This document shows, piece by piece, positions 32,649 to 41,064 of a stretch of 64,000 nucleotides of DNA. The position numbers and the translations under genes are program-made. How positions within the stretch are numbered: the stretch's first letter is position 1; every line of letters starts with the position of its first letter. A model generated the notes under the pieces. That model made no database searches. It had not been told where the DNA came from and saw only the letters and a program-made list of their open reading frames with translations. Source of the DNA: Cobetia amphilecti (GTDB lineage: Bacteria > Pseudomonadota > Gammaproteobacteria > Pseudomonadales > Halomonadaceae); assembly GCF_030010415.1 (NCBI RefSeq), contig NZ_JASCSA010000004.1. The stretch is one strand, 5' to 3'.

Positions 32649-33728
32649 ATGCAACCGCTCCTTCAGATCGATTCGCTGGAATGTCGCTACGACACCACCG
32701 TCGTGACTCGCGACATCAATTTCTCCCTCAACAAGGGTGACATTGCCTGCCTGCTCGGCCCCTCCGGCTGCGGCAAGACCACGCTGCTGCGCGCGATTGC
32801 CGGCTTCGAACCGGTAGCGATGGGCGAGATTCGTCTCGAAGGCGAGGTGCTGTCCAGCGCGACTCATCTGACCGCGCCGGAGCAGCGCCATGTCGGCATG
32901 GTCTTTCAGGATTACGCGCTGTTCCCCCATCTGAGCGTGGCGGACAACGTGGCCTTCGGCGTGCGCCGCATGACCCGTGAAGCGCGCAATGACAAGGTGA
33001 TGGAGCTGCTGACGCTGGTCGGCCTGGCCCATCTCGGCGAGCGCTTCCCGCATGAGCTGTCCGGTGGCCAGCAGCAGCGCGTGGCCCTGGCCCGCGCGCT
33101 GGCACCGGAGCCGCGCATCCTGCTGCTCGATGAGCCGTTCTCGAATCTGGACGTGGAGCTGCGGCGTCAGCTGAGTCAGGAGGTGCGGCGGATTCTCAAG
33201 CACCTCGGCATCAGCGCGGTGCTGGTCACGCATGATCAGAATGAGGCCTTCGCGATGGCCGACCAGATCGGCGTGATCCACGGCGGCCATCTGCAGCAGT
33301 GGGACACGCCGTTCAATCTGTATCACGAACCCGCCACGCGCTTCGTCGCCAACTTCATCGGCCAGGGCTATTTCATCCCCGGCACGCTGAAGGACAACGA
33401 ATGCGTGAGCACGGAGCTGGGCGTGATTCGCGGCAACCGTGCCTATCCGTATGCACCCGGCACGCCGGTGGATGTACTGCTGCGCCCGGATGACCTGGTG
33501 CTGGCCGAAGGGGATTCGGAAGCCACCGACCTCAAGGCGCGCGTGCTCAGCGCGACCTTCGCCGGCACCAGCACCCTCTATAGGCTGGCGCTGCCTTCCG
33601 GGCGGGAAGTCGAGGCGGCCTTCAACAGTCATCACGACTACCAGCCCGGTGAGCAGGTCATGCTGCGTATCCAGGCCGATCACCTGATCCTCTTCGAGCG
33701 TGTCGAGGAGAGTGAAGCGGTGCTCTAG
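32649..33728 (+). CDS. ABC transporter ATP-binding protein, FbpC-like, without partners
   Basis: A 359-residue ABC ATPase. Walker A Gly-Pro-Ser-Gly-Cys-Gly-Lys-Thr-Thr is at 37-45, the signature Leu-Ser-Gly-Gly-Gln-Gln-Gln near 136-142, and Walker B Ile-Leu-Leu-Leu-Asp-Glu-Pro near 157-163. A C-terminal TOBE-like domain (about 280-350) is present. The sequence is closest in style to Fe3+ (FbpC) or polyamine/spermidine importers. No permease or binding-protein gene is adjacent; a single gene ends at a terminator, so its partners must lie elsewhere. Confidence 0.9.
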   Translation: MQPLLQIDSLECRYDTTVVTRDINFSLNKGDIACLLGPSGCGKTTLLRAIAGFEPVAMGEIRLEGEVLSSATHLTAPEQRHVGMVFQDYALFPHLSVADNVAFGVRRMTREARNDKVMELLTLVGLAHLGERFPHELSGGQQQRVALARALAPEPRILLLDEPFSNLDVELRRQLSQEVRRILKHLGISAVLVTHDQNEAFAMADQIGVIHGGHLQQWDTPFNLYHEPATRFVANFIGQGYFIPGTLKDNECVSTELGVIRGNRAYPYAPGTPVDVLLRPDDLVLAEGDSEATDLKARVLSATFAGTSTLYRLALPSGREVEAAFNSHHDYQPGEQVMLRIQADHLILFERVEESEAVL

Positions 33729-33754
33729 CGCCTACGCGCAGGATGATCGCCAGC

Positions 33755-33795
33755 CAAGAAAAAACGGCCTCCTTTCGGATGGCCGTTTTTTCTTG
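33755..33795. terminator. Bidirectional terminator between the FbpC-like and AraC genes
   Basis: A perfect 15-bp stem CAAGAAAAAACGGCC / GGCCGTTTTTTCTTG with an 11-base loop; T6 on one side and A6 on the other. Confidence 0.93.
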
Positions 33796-33814
33796 CCCCG
33801 CTGGTGGCGTGTCG

Positions 33815-34687
33815 CTATTTGAACTGACTCCATTGCTTGGGCGACTGCCCGTACAGACGCTTGAATTCGCGACTGAATTGCGAGGAGCTGACATAGCCCA
33901 CGGCCATGGCCGCCTCGCTGACGGTCTTGCCATTGGCGATCTGCATGGCGGCGGTGTTGAGGCGCATGGACTTCACGAACTGGATCGGCGACATCGTGGT
34001 CGCCTGCTTGAACTTGCGGTGGAAGACGGCGCGACTCATGCCGACCCGCCCGGCCATGTCTTCAATGCTGACCGGCTCATCCAGTCGGCTGGAGAGGTAA
34101 TCGATTGTCCGCGCGATCTCGTTGCCCACACCGAAGGCGCGTCGCGCCGACTCACCGGCCTCGCCCTTCAGGACGGCGTAGTAAAGCTCCCGCAGCCGCC
34201 CTTCTCCCAATATCGCCGCATCCGCGGGGCTCTGTGCCACCTGCAGCAGTCGCAACAAGGCATCGCTGAAGGCGGCGTCCCAATGCGCCATGGCAAGCCC
34301 GGGCGGCAGCGGGCCGCGGGCCGGCTTGCGCACGAGACCCGCGGCGCTTTCCATCTCGATGGCAAGCTCCGTCATTACCCGCGTATCCAGCGAGAGGTAG
34401 ACGCCCAGCAGCGGTGCCTCTGGCGAGGCCTTGGGGGCGCCCGCCTCGACCGGCATCGAGATGGGACAGCACAGATACTGGCGGCTGTCGTAGACATGCC
34501 GCTCGCCGTCCAGTATCGCCTCCTTGGCACCGCTGACGATCACCACCACGGCGGGTTCATAGATGGCCGGCGCGCAACGCACGGGCTCCGTCATGCGAAA
34601 GAGCTGCACGCCCTTCACTGCGGTCTCTCGAATGCCTTCCTCGTGGGCGAGGCTCGCCACGAGTCGTGTGATCTCTTGTCTGCTCAT
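33815..34687 (-). CDS. AraC-family transcriptional regulator
   Basis: A 290-residue regulator with an N-terminal cupin-like AraC_N domain (about residues 20-175; Tyr-Glu-Pro-Ala-Val-Val-Val-Ile-Val-Ser-Gly-Ala-Lys) and a C-terminal double helix-turn-helix (about 190-288; Ser-Arg-Ala-Val-Phe-His-Arg-Lys-Phe-Lys and Val-Gly-Tyr-Val-Ser-Ser-Ser-Gln-Phe-Ser-Arg-Glu-Phe-Lys). The type is common in proteobacteria and usually controls a nearby dehydrogenase or efflux gene. No such target is adjacent, so its role is unknown. Confidence 0.92.
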   Translation of the reverse strand: MSRQEITRLVASLAHEEGIRETAVKGVQLFRMTEPVRCAPAIYEPAVVVIVSGAKEAILDGERHVYDSRQYLCCPISMPVEAGAPKASPEAPLLGVYLSLDTRVMTELAIEMESAAGLVRKPARGPLPPGLAMAHWDAAFSDALLRLLQVAQSPADAAILGEGRLRELYYAVLKGEAGESARRAFGVGNEIARTIDYLSSRLDEPVSIEDMAGRVGMSRAVFHRKFKQATTMSPIQFVKSMRLNTAAMQIANGKTVSEAAMAVGYVSSSQFSREFKRLYGQSPKQWSQFK

Positions 34688-34904
34688 GTCGCCAATCTAG
34701 CGCCATGCCTGCCTCTCATCAACAACTTGAGACGATCAGGCAACGATTGATGGCAATTTCAGCCGACCTCGAGCCTGAGTGAGATTTATCGTCCATTCCT
34801 CTCAGTATTGGCAGACCCGGGCACCGGCGGCTATATATGTGAAGCAGACAGGGGCGAGCTGCAGACAGGAGCATGCTGACAGGGCCGAGCTGAAAGCCGG
34901 GCAC

Positions 34905-34940
34905 AAAAAAAGCGGCCACCCCGAAGGATGACCGCTTTTT
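34905..34940. terminator. Terminator beside the tRNA-Ala genes
   Basis: AAAAAGCGG (34907-34915) pairs with CCGCTTTTT (34932-34940), with further inner pairing around a CGAA loop. It lies ten bases after the 3' end of the first minus-strand tRNA-Ala, so it ends that transcript. Confidence 0.88.
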
Positions 34941-34949
34941 CAAGAATTC

Positions 34950-35025
34950 TGGTGGAGCCTAGCGGGATCGAACCGCTGACCTCAACACTGCCAGTGTTGC
35001 GCTCTCCCAGCTGAGCTAAGGCCCC
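34950..35025 (-). tRNA. tRNA-Ala (GGC)
   Basis: A 76-base tRNA with encoded CCA. On the minus strand it starts GGGGCCTTAGCTCAGCTGGG. The anticodon loop CTGGCAG sits on the stem CAACA/TGTTG, giving anticodon GGC. All four arms fold normally. Identical in all 76 bases to the copy at 35100-35175. Confidence 0.98.
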
Positions 35026-35099
35026 GAATCAGACTGTCATTTCGTGTGTCACTTGCAGGCAAGAGGCACGTGAAACCTGGACAGGCTTGTCGTGAATCA

Positions 35100-35175
35100 T
35101 GGTGGAGCCTAGCGGGATCGAACCGCTGACCTCAACACTGCCAGTGTTGCGCTCTCCCAGCTGAGCTAAGGCCCC
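35100..35175 (-). tRNA. tRNA-Ala (GGC), second identical copy
   Basis: Same 76-base sequence as the gene at 34950-35025, separated by a 74-base spacer. Being upstream, it is the first gene of the pair, which probably forms one transcript ending at the hairpin 34905-34940. Confidence 0.98.
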
Positions 35176-35475
35176 GTCTTCACGATGGAGCGCATGTTAC
35201 AGAGCGACGAATACGTCGTCAACCTCTTATTTTTGCTGCGCTTTGTGGAGTGCGCGAAGTCTGCGGATCGCATCGCGGAGCACGGTTTCCCGCAGGGGCT
35301 CGCTCACGGACCCACGGCCGACGACAAGGAGCAGGAATCACGCTAGCACTATATCAGTAGTGGTTATCCTGAACGCGACGCACTGGATGACAGGGCATCG
35401 ACAAGCCCTTGTCCAATGGGTACATTGGATCCCGCATTCACTTCACTGCTTATTGACATCTTTACTGGAGCCGCC
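35176..35475. promoter_or_regulatory. Region between the tRNA-Ala pair and gacA
   Basis: About 300 bp. It carries the divergent promoters of the tRNA pair and gacA. No gene is supported; the in-frame extension of GacA to 35416 has no homologous residues and a poor ribosome site. Confidence 0.5.
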
Positions 35476-36138
35476 TTGATCAAGGTTCTTGTCGCTGACG
35501 ACCACCACCTGGTGCGTACCAGCATCGTCCGTACCATTGAGCTAGAGGATGGGCTCAAGGTGATTGCAGAAGCCTCGGATGGCGAAACCGCGATCAAACT
35601 CTGCCGTGAGCACAGCCCGGATATCGTGCTCATGGACATTCGCATGCCCGGCGTCGATGGCCTGGAAGCCACGCAGAAGATCGTGCGCAGTCTGCCCGAC
35701 GTCAGAGTCATCGTGCTGACCGCCTATCTGGAAGAGTCCTTCGCTAAACGCCTGCTGGAAGCGGGAGCCTTCGGCTTCATCTCCAAGGGCACGCCCTTTG
35801 ACGAGATGATTCGCGCCATCCATCAGGTGGCCGCTGGCGAACGCTATCTGTCCCCGGAAATCGCCCAGCGCCTGGTGTTCTCGGGCATGGACACCCAGCG
35901 CAGCAATCCCTTCGATCAGCTGTCGAGCCGAGAACTGCAGGTGGCGACGATGATCGTCAATTGCCATCGCGTCAGCGAGATCTCGGACCGCCTGCACCTG
36001 AGCCCGAAGACGGTCAACACCTACCGTTACCGCATCTTCGACAAGCTTGGCGTGACCAGCGACGTGGAGATGACGCATCTGGCCATGCGTCACCAGTTGC
36101 TGGATGACTACGTGCTGGACCGTCCTGACGAGGCCTGA
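35476..36138 (+). CDS. gacA: Response regulator GacA (UvrY)
   Basis: A 220-residue FixJ/NarL-type regulator: a receiver domain (1-120) with the acidic pair Asp8-Asp9 and phospho-acceptor Asp54, and a LuxR-type helix-turn-helix (about 148-212; Leu-Ser-Pro-Lys-Thr-Val-Asn-Thr-Tyr-Arg). Family members begin Met-Ile-Lys-Val-Leu, which here requires a TTG start at 35476, five bases after GGAG. GacA with the sensor GacS switches on small regulatory RNAs that titrate RsmA/CsrA. uvrC and pgsA follow, as in Pseudomonas. Confidence 0.93.
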   Translation: MIKVLVADDHHLVRTSIVRTIELEDGLKVIAEASDGETAIKLCREHSPDIVLMDIRMPGVDGLEATQKIVRSLPDVRVIVLTAYLEESFAKRLLEAGAFGFISKGTPFDEMIRAIHQVAAGERYLSPEIAQRLVFSGMDTQRSNPFDQLSSRELQVATMIVNCHRVSEISDRLHLSPKTVNTYRYRIFDKLGVTSDVEMTHLAMRHQLLDDYVLDRPDEA

Positions 36139-36210
36139 ACAAGCACACCTTGCCAGCCCGTCACACACTGCAGGCCCGCGCTGCTCGTGACACTCCCGAG
36201 CAGCGCCGAC

Positions 36211-36265
36211 AACGCCTCATGCAACAACGCCACCTTCCCCGGGTGGCGTTGTTGCATGAGGCGTT
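36211..36265 (+). terminator. Long hairpin terminator after gacA
   Basis: A perfect 24-bp stem (36211-36234 with 36242-36265) and a 7-base loop. It separates gacA from uvrC transcription, although the following T-run is only three bases. Confidence 0.82.
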
Positions 36266-36408
36266 TCTGTCTGAGACGTTCGTGAATGGCACGTCCTGAC
36301 AGGCGCCGGTCATGACAGCAGGCATTGCAGCATGGCCCTGTTGCCCCCATGCCTGCGAGCAATCGCCCTTGTTTGATAGACTCGAGGCATCTCTGGACGA
36401 GGAACCTC

Positions 36409-38442
36409 ATGGCCAAGCAGCACACTGATCCCACGATGACGGACACCACTTCTCAGTCGCCCGAGAATGAGGAGCCGGCAGACACCGCCAGCCAGCCTGA
36501 TGCCCAGCAAGCCTCCTCAGCGAGTGCGCAGGCTGACAGCCGCGCACGCAGTGACGCCGCGCGTGTCTCCAGCCGCCTGATCACCAGCGACGCGAGCAGT
36601 GATCTGCTGCAGGGCAGCGAGGCGACCGGCTTCGACGCCCGCCATTTCCTCAAGCATGTCAGCGACGCGCCCGGCATCTATCGCATGCTGGATAGCGCCG
36701 GTGACGTGCTGTACGTGGGCAAGGCCAAGCGCCTCAAGGCGCGCCTCTCCAGCTATTTTCGCAACACCGGCCTCAATGCCAAGACCCAGGCGCTGGTCGG
36801 GCGCATCGCCGATGTGCAGGTCACCATCACGCGCAGCGAGACCGAGGCCCTGCTGCTGGAGCAGACCCTGATCAAGGAGCTGCGCCCGCCCTACAATATC
36901 CTGCTGCGTGACGACAAATCCTACCCTTACGTCTTCATCAGCCAGCATCACGACTATCCGGCGCTGGAGTTCAAGCGCGTGCGCCACAAGCGCAATGACG
37001 GACGCTACTTCGGCCCCTACCCGAGCAGCGTTGCGGTGCGCGAATCACTGACCCTGATGCAGAAGATCTTCCGGCTGCGCAATTGCGAGGATTCGGTGTT
37101 CGCCCACCGCGAACGCCCGTGCCTGCAATATCAGATCAACCGCTGCACCGCGCCGTGTGTCGACTACATCAGCAAGCAGGATTATCGCCGCGACATGGAA
37201 CATGCGGTGATGTGCCTGAACGGCCAGAGCGACAAGGTCACCGACGAGCTCAGCCAGGCGATGGAAGACGCGGCCATGCGGCTGGAATTCGAGGAAGCGG
37301 CTCGCCTGCGTGATCAGGTCGCCCAGCTGCGCCGCATGCAGGAGAAGCAATACGTCGACACCGGCACCGGCAACGCCGACATCCTGGCGCTGGCCGAGCG
37401 CCCCGGCGGGCTCTGCATCAGCGTGGTCTCGGTCCGTCAGGGTCGCATGCTCGGTGCGCGCCACTTCTCGCCCGGCAATGGCCTGGACCTGACCAGTAGC
37501 GAGCTGCTGACCAGCTTCGTCAGCCAGTACTATCTCGGCCAGGACAGGGAGATGCCCGATGAGGTGCTGACCTCGCTGGCCCTCGATGACGCCAACCTGC
37601 TGGAAGGCGCCTTGAGCGAGAAGGCCGAACGTCGGGTACGGGTCGCGCATCAGGTGCGCGGCCATCGCGCCCAGTGGCTGACACTGGCACAGACCAACGC
37701 CGAGCAACATCTGGCCACCCAGCTGGCCAGCCGCCAGCAGCTGTCCAACCGCTTCCTGTCGCTGCGCGACGCGCTGGGCCTCGATGAGGTGCCCAAGCGC
37801 CTGGAATGCTTCGATATTTCCCACAGTCATGGCGAGGCGACCGTGGCCAGCTGCGTGGTCTTCGATCATGACGGGCCGATCAAGTCGGATTACCGGCGCT
37901 TCAATATCGAAGGCGTGACGGCCGGCGATGACTACGCCGCCATGCAACAGGCACTGACGCGGCGCTTCAAGCGCCTGCAGGAAGGCGAAGGCAAGCGCCC
38001 GGACATCCTGCTGGTCGATGGCGGCAAGGGGCAGCTCAACATGGCGCGCGGGGTGTTCGAGTCACTCGGCGTGACCGACATCATCCTGCTCGGGGTGGCC
38101 AAGGGCACCACGCGCAAGGCAGGGCTCGAGACGCTGTTCATCGAGACGGTGCATGACACCCTCGACCTCGACAGCCACTCGCCGGCGCTGCACTTGATCC
38201 AGCATGTGCGCGATGAATCGCACCGCTTCGCCATCGCCGGTCACCGCGCCAAGCGTGACAAGGCGCGGCGCACCTCAAGCCTGGAGGGCATCGCGGGAGT
38301 CGGCCCCAAGCGGCGCCGCGAGCTGCTCAAGTTCTTCGGCGGCCTGCAGGGGGTGAAACAGGCCTCCAAGCCGGAACTGGCGCGCGTGCCCGGCATCAGC
38401 GAATCGCTCGCCGAGCTGATCCACCAGGCGCTGCATGGCTGA
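36409..38442 (+). CDS. uvrC: Excinuclease ABC subunit C
   Basis: A 677-residue nucleotide-excision-repair nuclease that makes both incisions. The GIY-YIG domain begins near residue 88 (Pro-Gly-Ile-Tyr-Arg-Met, then Tyr-Val-Gly-Lys-Ala). A UvrB-binding UVR region follows (Ala-Ala-Met-Arg-Leu-Glu-Phe-Glu-Glu-Ala-Ala). The RNase H-like C-terminal nuclease shows Glu-Cys-Phe-Asp-Ile-Ser-His and Leu-Leu-Val-Asp-Gly-Gly-Lys-Gly-Gln. Helix-hairpin-helix motifs close the protein. The ATG at 36409 has GAGGA upstream. The first 70 residues are a Ser/Ala/Asp-rich extension not usual for UvrC. Confidence 0.95.
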   Translation: MAKQHTDPTMTDTTSQSPENEEPADTASQPDAQQASSASAQADSRARSDAARVSSRLITSDASSDLLQGSEATGFDARHFLKHVSDAPGIYRMLDSAGDVLYVGKAKRLKARLSSYFRNTGLNAKTQALVGRIADVQVTITRSETEALLLEQTLIKELRPPYNILLRDDKSYPYVFISQHHDYPALEFKRVRHKRNDGRYFGPYPSSVAVRESLTLMQKIFRLRNCEDSVFAHRERPCLQYQINRCTAPCVDYISKQDYRRDMEHAVMCLNGQSDKVTDELSQAMEDAAMRLEFEEAARLRDQVAQLRRMQEKQYVDTGTGNADILALAERPGGLCISVVSVRQGRMLGARHFSPGNGLDLTSSELLTSFVSQYYLGQDREMPDEVLTSLALDDANLLEGALSEKAERRVRVAHQVRGHRAQWLTLAQTNAEQHLATQLASRQQLSNRFLSLRDALGLDEVPKRLECFDISHSHGEATVASCVVFDHDGPIKSDYRRFNIEGVTAGDDYAAMQQALTRRFKRLQEGEGKRPDILLVDGGKGQLNMARGVFESLGVTDIILLGVAKGTTRKAGLETLFIETVHDTLDLDSHSPALHLIQHVRDESHRFAIAGHRAKRDKARRTSSLEGIAGVGPKRRRELLKFFGGLQGVKQASKPELARVPGISESLAELIHQALHG

Positions 38443-38460
38443 TCCACCAGACGCTGCATG
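38415..38460 (+). repeat. 23-bp tandem duplication across the uvrC stop codon
   Basis: Two copies of a 23-bp unit (38415-38437 and 38438-38460) differing at one base (CCAGGCG versus CCAGACG). The uvrC stop TGA lies at the start of the second copy, so the duplication spans the gene end. Confidence 0.92.
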
Positions 38461-38691
38461 GCTGCCCCCGTGCACGACATGACTGCCTCTGGCACCATCG
38501 ACTCAACGCTCAAGGAAGAGTGACAGAGCGTTGGCTTGAATAACCTGCCGTTTGGCATGGCTGAATGCGCCGCCGGCAGGCTAGAATAGACGACTTGTGC
38601 GGCGCCAATCGATCGGCTTTCTTCAGGGTCTCGACTCGCCCTCGATTGCGCCCAGCCACCTACGCTTCATGCAAGGACTCGTGCCGTCACG

Positions 38692-39240
38692 ATGAGCATC
38701 CCCAATATCCTGACTCTGATCCGCATCCTGTTCATTCCGCTGCTGGTGGTATGTTTCTATCTGCCTTATGCATGGAGCCTGCCGCTGACGGCGCTGCTCT
38801 TCGCACTGGCCGCCATCACCGACTGGTTCGATGGCTATCTGGCCCGCCTGTGGAATCAGACCACGCCCTTCGGCGCCTTCCTGGACCCCGTCGCCGACAA
38901 GCTGATGGTCGCGGTGGCACTGGGCCTGCTGATCGAACGCTACGACAGCCTGTGGATGACCATCCCGAGCCTGGTCATCATCGGTCGCGAGATCGTCATC
39001 TCGGCGCTGCGTGAGTGGATGGCCGAGATCGGCAAGCGCGGCAGCGTCGCGGTGTCCTGGGTCGGCAAGCTGAAGACGGCCGCCCAGATGCTGGCCCTGT
39101 TCATGTTGCTGTTCTTCGCTCCGGGCAGTGTCGGGGGGGATGCCGGCCTGGCCCTGCTGTATATCTCGGCAGCGCTGACGCTGTGGTCGATGATCAGCTA
39201 CCTGCGTGCCGCCTGGCCGGAACTGGTGCGCTCGGTCTGA
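38692..39240 (+). CDS. pgsA: CDP-diacylglycerol-glycerol-3-phosphate 3-phosphatidyltransferase
   Basis: A 182-residue inner-membrane enzyme making phosphatidylglycerol phosphate. The CDP-alcohol phosphotransferase motif is complete: Asp44, Asp47-Gly48, Ala51-Arg52, Gly61, Asp65, Asp69. Several hydrophobic helices cover the rest. Third gene of the conserved gacA-uvrC-pgsA block. PgpA, which removes the phosphate from its product, is encoded at 62875-63348. Confidence 0.96.
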   Translation: MSIPNILTLIRILFIPLLVVCFYLPYAWSLPLTALLFALAAITDWFDGYLARLWNQTTPFGAFLDPVADKLMVAVALGLLIERYDSLWMTIPSLVIIGREIVISALREWMAEIGKRGSVAVSWVGKLKTAAQMLALFMLLFFAPGSVGGDAGLALLYISAALTLWSMISYLRAAWPELVRSV

Positions 39241-39274
39241 CCCCCGTTCAGCCACGAGATGCTGCGAATGCCTC

Positions 39275-39308
39275 AACGCCCACCGCCCCTATGGCCGGTG
39301 GGCGTTTT
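39275..39308 (+). terminator. Terminator after pgsA
   Basis: AACGCCCACCG / CGGTGGGCGTT stem (39275-39285, 39296-39306) followed by TTTTCGTTT. Confidence 0.88.
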
Positions 39309-39353
39309 CGTTTCCAGTGACCTGACTCGCGAGACAATTTTTTCATTAACTGT

Positions 39354-39381
39354 TTGACAGCATGGGAATTATCCGTATAAT
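39354..39381 (+). promoter_or_regulatory. Sigma-70 promoter of the tRNA-Gly gene
   Basis: TTGACA at 39354-39359, a 16-bp spacer, and TATAAT at 39376-39381: a consensus promoter 15 bp before the tRNA. A GC-rich stable-RNA discriminator is not obvious. Confidence 0.88.
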
Positions 39382-39396
39382 TCGACCTCGAGTTCA

Positions 39397-39471
39397 GCGG
39401 GAATAGCTCAGTGGTAGAGCACAACCTTGCCAAGGTTGGGGTCGCGAGTTCGAATCTCGTTTCCCGCTCCA
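39397..39471 (+). tRNA. tRNA-Gly (GCC)
   Basis: 75 bases with encoded CCA. Acceptor GCGGGAA pairs with TTCCCGC; anticodon loop TTGCCAA on the stem CAACC/GGTTG gives GCC. It follows the promoter at 39354-39381. Confidence 0.98.
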
Positions 39472-39583
39472 GTAACACAGGTAGCGCAACATTCACCTGA
39501 TTTACTGACTCATGTATCTGAAGCAGCATCAGTGGATACTCCTCGGATCAGACATCAGTTTCGACTGACATCTTGATCATTGA

Positions 39584-39657
39584 GGCTGGATGGCAGAGTG
39601 GTCATGCAGCGGACTGCAACTCCGTGTACGCCGGTTCGATTCCGACTCCAGCCTCCA
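39584..39657 (+). tRNA. tRNA-Cys (GCA)
   Basis: 74 bases with encoded CCA. Acceptor GGCTGGA pairs with TCCAGCC; anticodon loop around CTGCAAC gives GCA. Probably co-transcribed with tRNA-Gly, 112 bases upstream. Confidence 0.97.
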
Positions 39658-40144
39658 TTTCAGATACCGAAACATCCCCTGTTTCCCTCTGGAATGGATA
39701 TGACACCCACCCCCTTCGGGTCGTCACACTTCCCTTGCTTGTTTCGATTTACATTGCTGCAACCCTGACGCTTTTTCGCTTGGTTATCGTCTGATCTACG
39801 CCTTGCCAAGCCATTGCCTTGCTACATCATTTCTCTGTTTTCATCTGTCCGTGATTCTGACAGTGTTCCGGCACCCGTCAGTGACTTCCCCTGTGCGCCT
39901 TCGCGCTTGGTACTGACTATCTGTTTCCCCGCCCCTCTCCACCGCGCGCCTTTTCGCGTCGCTTGCCGCGATCATGCCGGGTGAAAAGCGCTCTGCTTTC
40001 CCTCCTCAATGTCACCGCTCACGATAACCACAGACCGTCTCAATTTCATTGCATAACAGTCAGTTAAATCACGCATTCAGTAGAGTGTCATCGCCATTAA
40101 AGTTGACCTTGATCTGAAATATGATAAGTTATGCGACAGTCTGC
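39658..40144. other. Spacer between tRNA-Cys and tRNA-Leu
   Basis: About 490 bp of lower-GC, pyrimidine-rich DNA with no supported gene. TTGACC near 40105 and TATGAT near 40120 are promoter-like words but are spaced too closely to be assigned as one promoter. A processed leader or a small RNA could be hidden here. Confidence 0.5.
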
Positions 40145-40229
40145 GCGGCCATGGTGGAATCGGTAGACACCGGAGACTTAAAATCTCCTGCCTTCGGGCG
40201 TGCCGGTTCGAGTCCGGCTGGCCGTACCA
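40145..40229 (+). tRNA. tRNA-Leu (TAA)
   Basis: 85 bases with a long variable arm and encoded CCA. Acceptor GCGGCCA pairs with TGGCCGT (first pair G-T). The anticodon stem GGAGA/TCTCC holds CTTAAAA, anticodon TAA. It ends the conserved gacA-uvrC-pgsA-tRNA block. Confidence 0.97.
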
Positions 40230-40258
40230 GATCAAGCAAGCACCATACTGAATTCAAG

Positions 40259-40292
40259 AGCGCCGCTCCTCTCACGAGGGGCGGCGCTTTTT
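40259..40292 (+). terminator. Terminator after tRNA-Leu
   Basis: AGCGCCGC / GCGGCGCT stem with an inner CCTC/GAGG pairing and TCAC loop, ending in T5. Confidence 0.92.
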
Positions 40293-40556
40293 CGTGCCTG
40301 ATACTTTTCATGGCTGATATTTTTCAAGCCTGTCACTTTTCAAACCTGAACACTGCTCCGCTCGTCATGCCTCGCGCGGCCAGACGTCGAGAGAGGTAAC
40401 CGTTGCTGGCAGCTCCTCGACACGAACAGTACCGACAATCGCCTGGCCAGACGCCAGCAAGCTGCTTACATGCGACTACACTGAAGAGGTAGCGACGCCA
40501 GCGCTGGCTTCCAGCACGGCTCGCCCAGCCAACATGCATCAGTGCAGGAGCCAAAC

Positions 40557-41009
40557 ATGCTGACACTGCTCAAGAGTCCCGCCGATCACGTTGTCGCCCT
40601 GCATCTCGCAGGACATATCGATCAGGCCTCGCTCGCCCCCATCATCAAGGAATGCGACGAACGCCTGGCGCGCCATGAGCGAATCTCGTTGCTGGTGGAG
40701 ATTGAACGCTTTGGCCTGATCACACCCGCCGCCCTGCTCAATGACATCGGCTATGCCCTGCGCCACTTGGGAGACTTCGAGCGCGAAGCCATCATCAGCA
40801 AGGCCGACTGGCTGCGCCATGTCACCGAGTTCAGCAAGCATCTGGTCCGCTCCATCGAGGTGCGCCACTTCTCGCCCGACGAGCGCGAGGCTGCCTATGC
40901 CTGGGTCGCCGAGCCACCGCGTGGTGGCTCTGGCATCGGTGCTGGCGCCAATAAAGCCCCCACCGGCCATGATGCCCAGACCCCGGCGGCGAAACGCCAT
41001 CAGGCCTGA
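40557..41009 (+). CDS. SpoIIAA-like (STAS/SEC14-type) protein
   Basis: A 150-residue soluble protein. Residues 1-120 match the SpoIIAA-like fold: an alternating strand/helix pattern with Val-Ala-Leu-His-Leu-Ala-Gly-His-Ile-Asp near the start, Ser-Leu-Leu-Val-Glu-Ile-Glu in the central strand, and an Ala-Ile-Ile-Ser-Lys-Ala-Asp-Trp-Leu segment. Function is not established for this family. The last 30 residues are low-complexity. AGGAG precedes the ATG at 40557. It stands alone. Confidence 0.85.
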   Translation: MLTLLKSPADHVVALHLAGHIDQASLAPIIKECDERLARHERISLLVEIERFGLITPAALLNDIGYALRHLGDFEREAIISKADWLRHVTEFSKHLVRSIEVRHFSPDEREAAYAWVAEPPRGGSGIGAGANKAPTGHDAQTPAAKRHQA

Positions 41010-41040
41010 AGCACCCGCCATCGAGTGAGCCTCCAAAGCG

Positions 41041-41064
41041 CCCTGCCACCGCCTCATGGCAGGG
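41041..41064. terminator. Hairpin at the convergent gene ends
   Basis: CCCTGCCA / TGGCAGGG, 8 bp with an 8-base loop, overlapping the last codons of the minus-strand membrane-protein gene. T-tracts are absent, so its role is uncertain. Confidence 0.4.

Noticed and set aside
34950..35175. Duplicated tRNA-Ala genes as attachment sites of a mobile element
   Set aside because: Only 74 bases lie between them and no integrase is nearby; a simple tandem tRNA pair explains it.
39573..39794. A small frame overlapping tRNA-Cys
   Set aside because: It begins inside the tRNA region and has no protein-like features.
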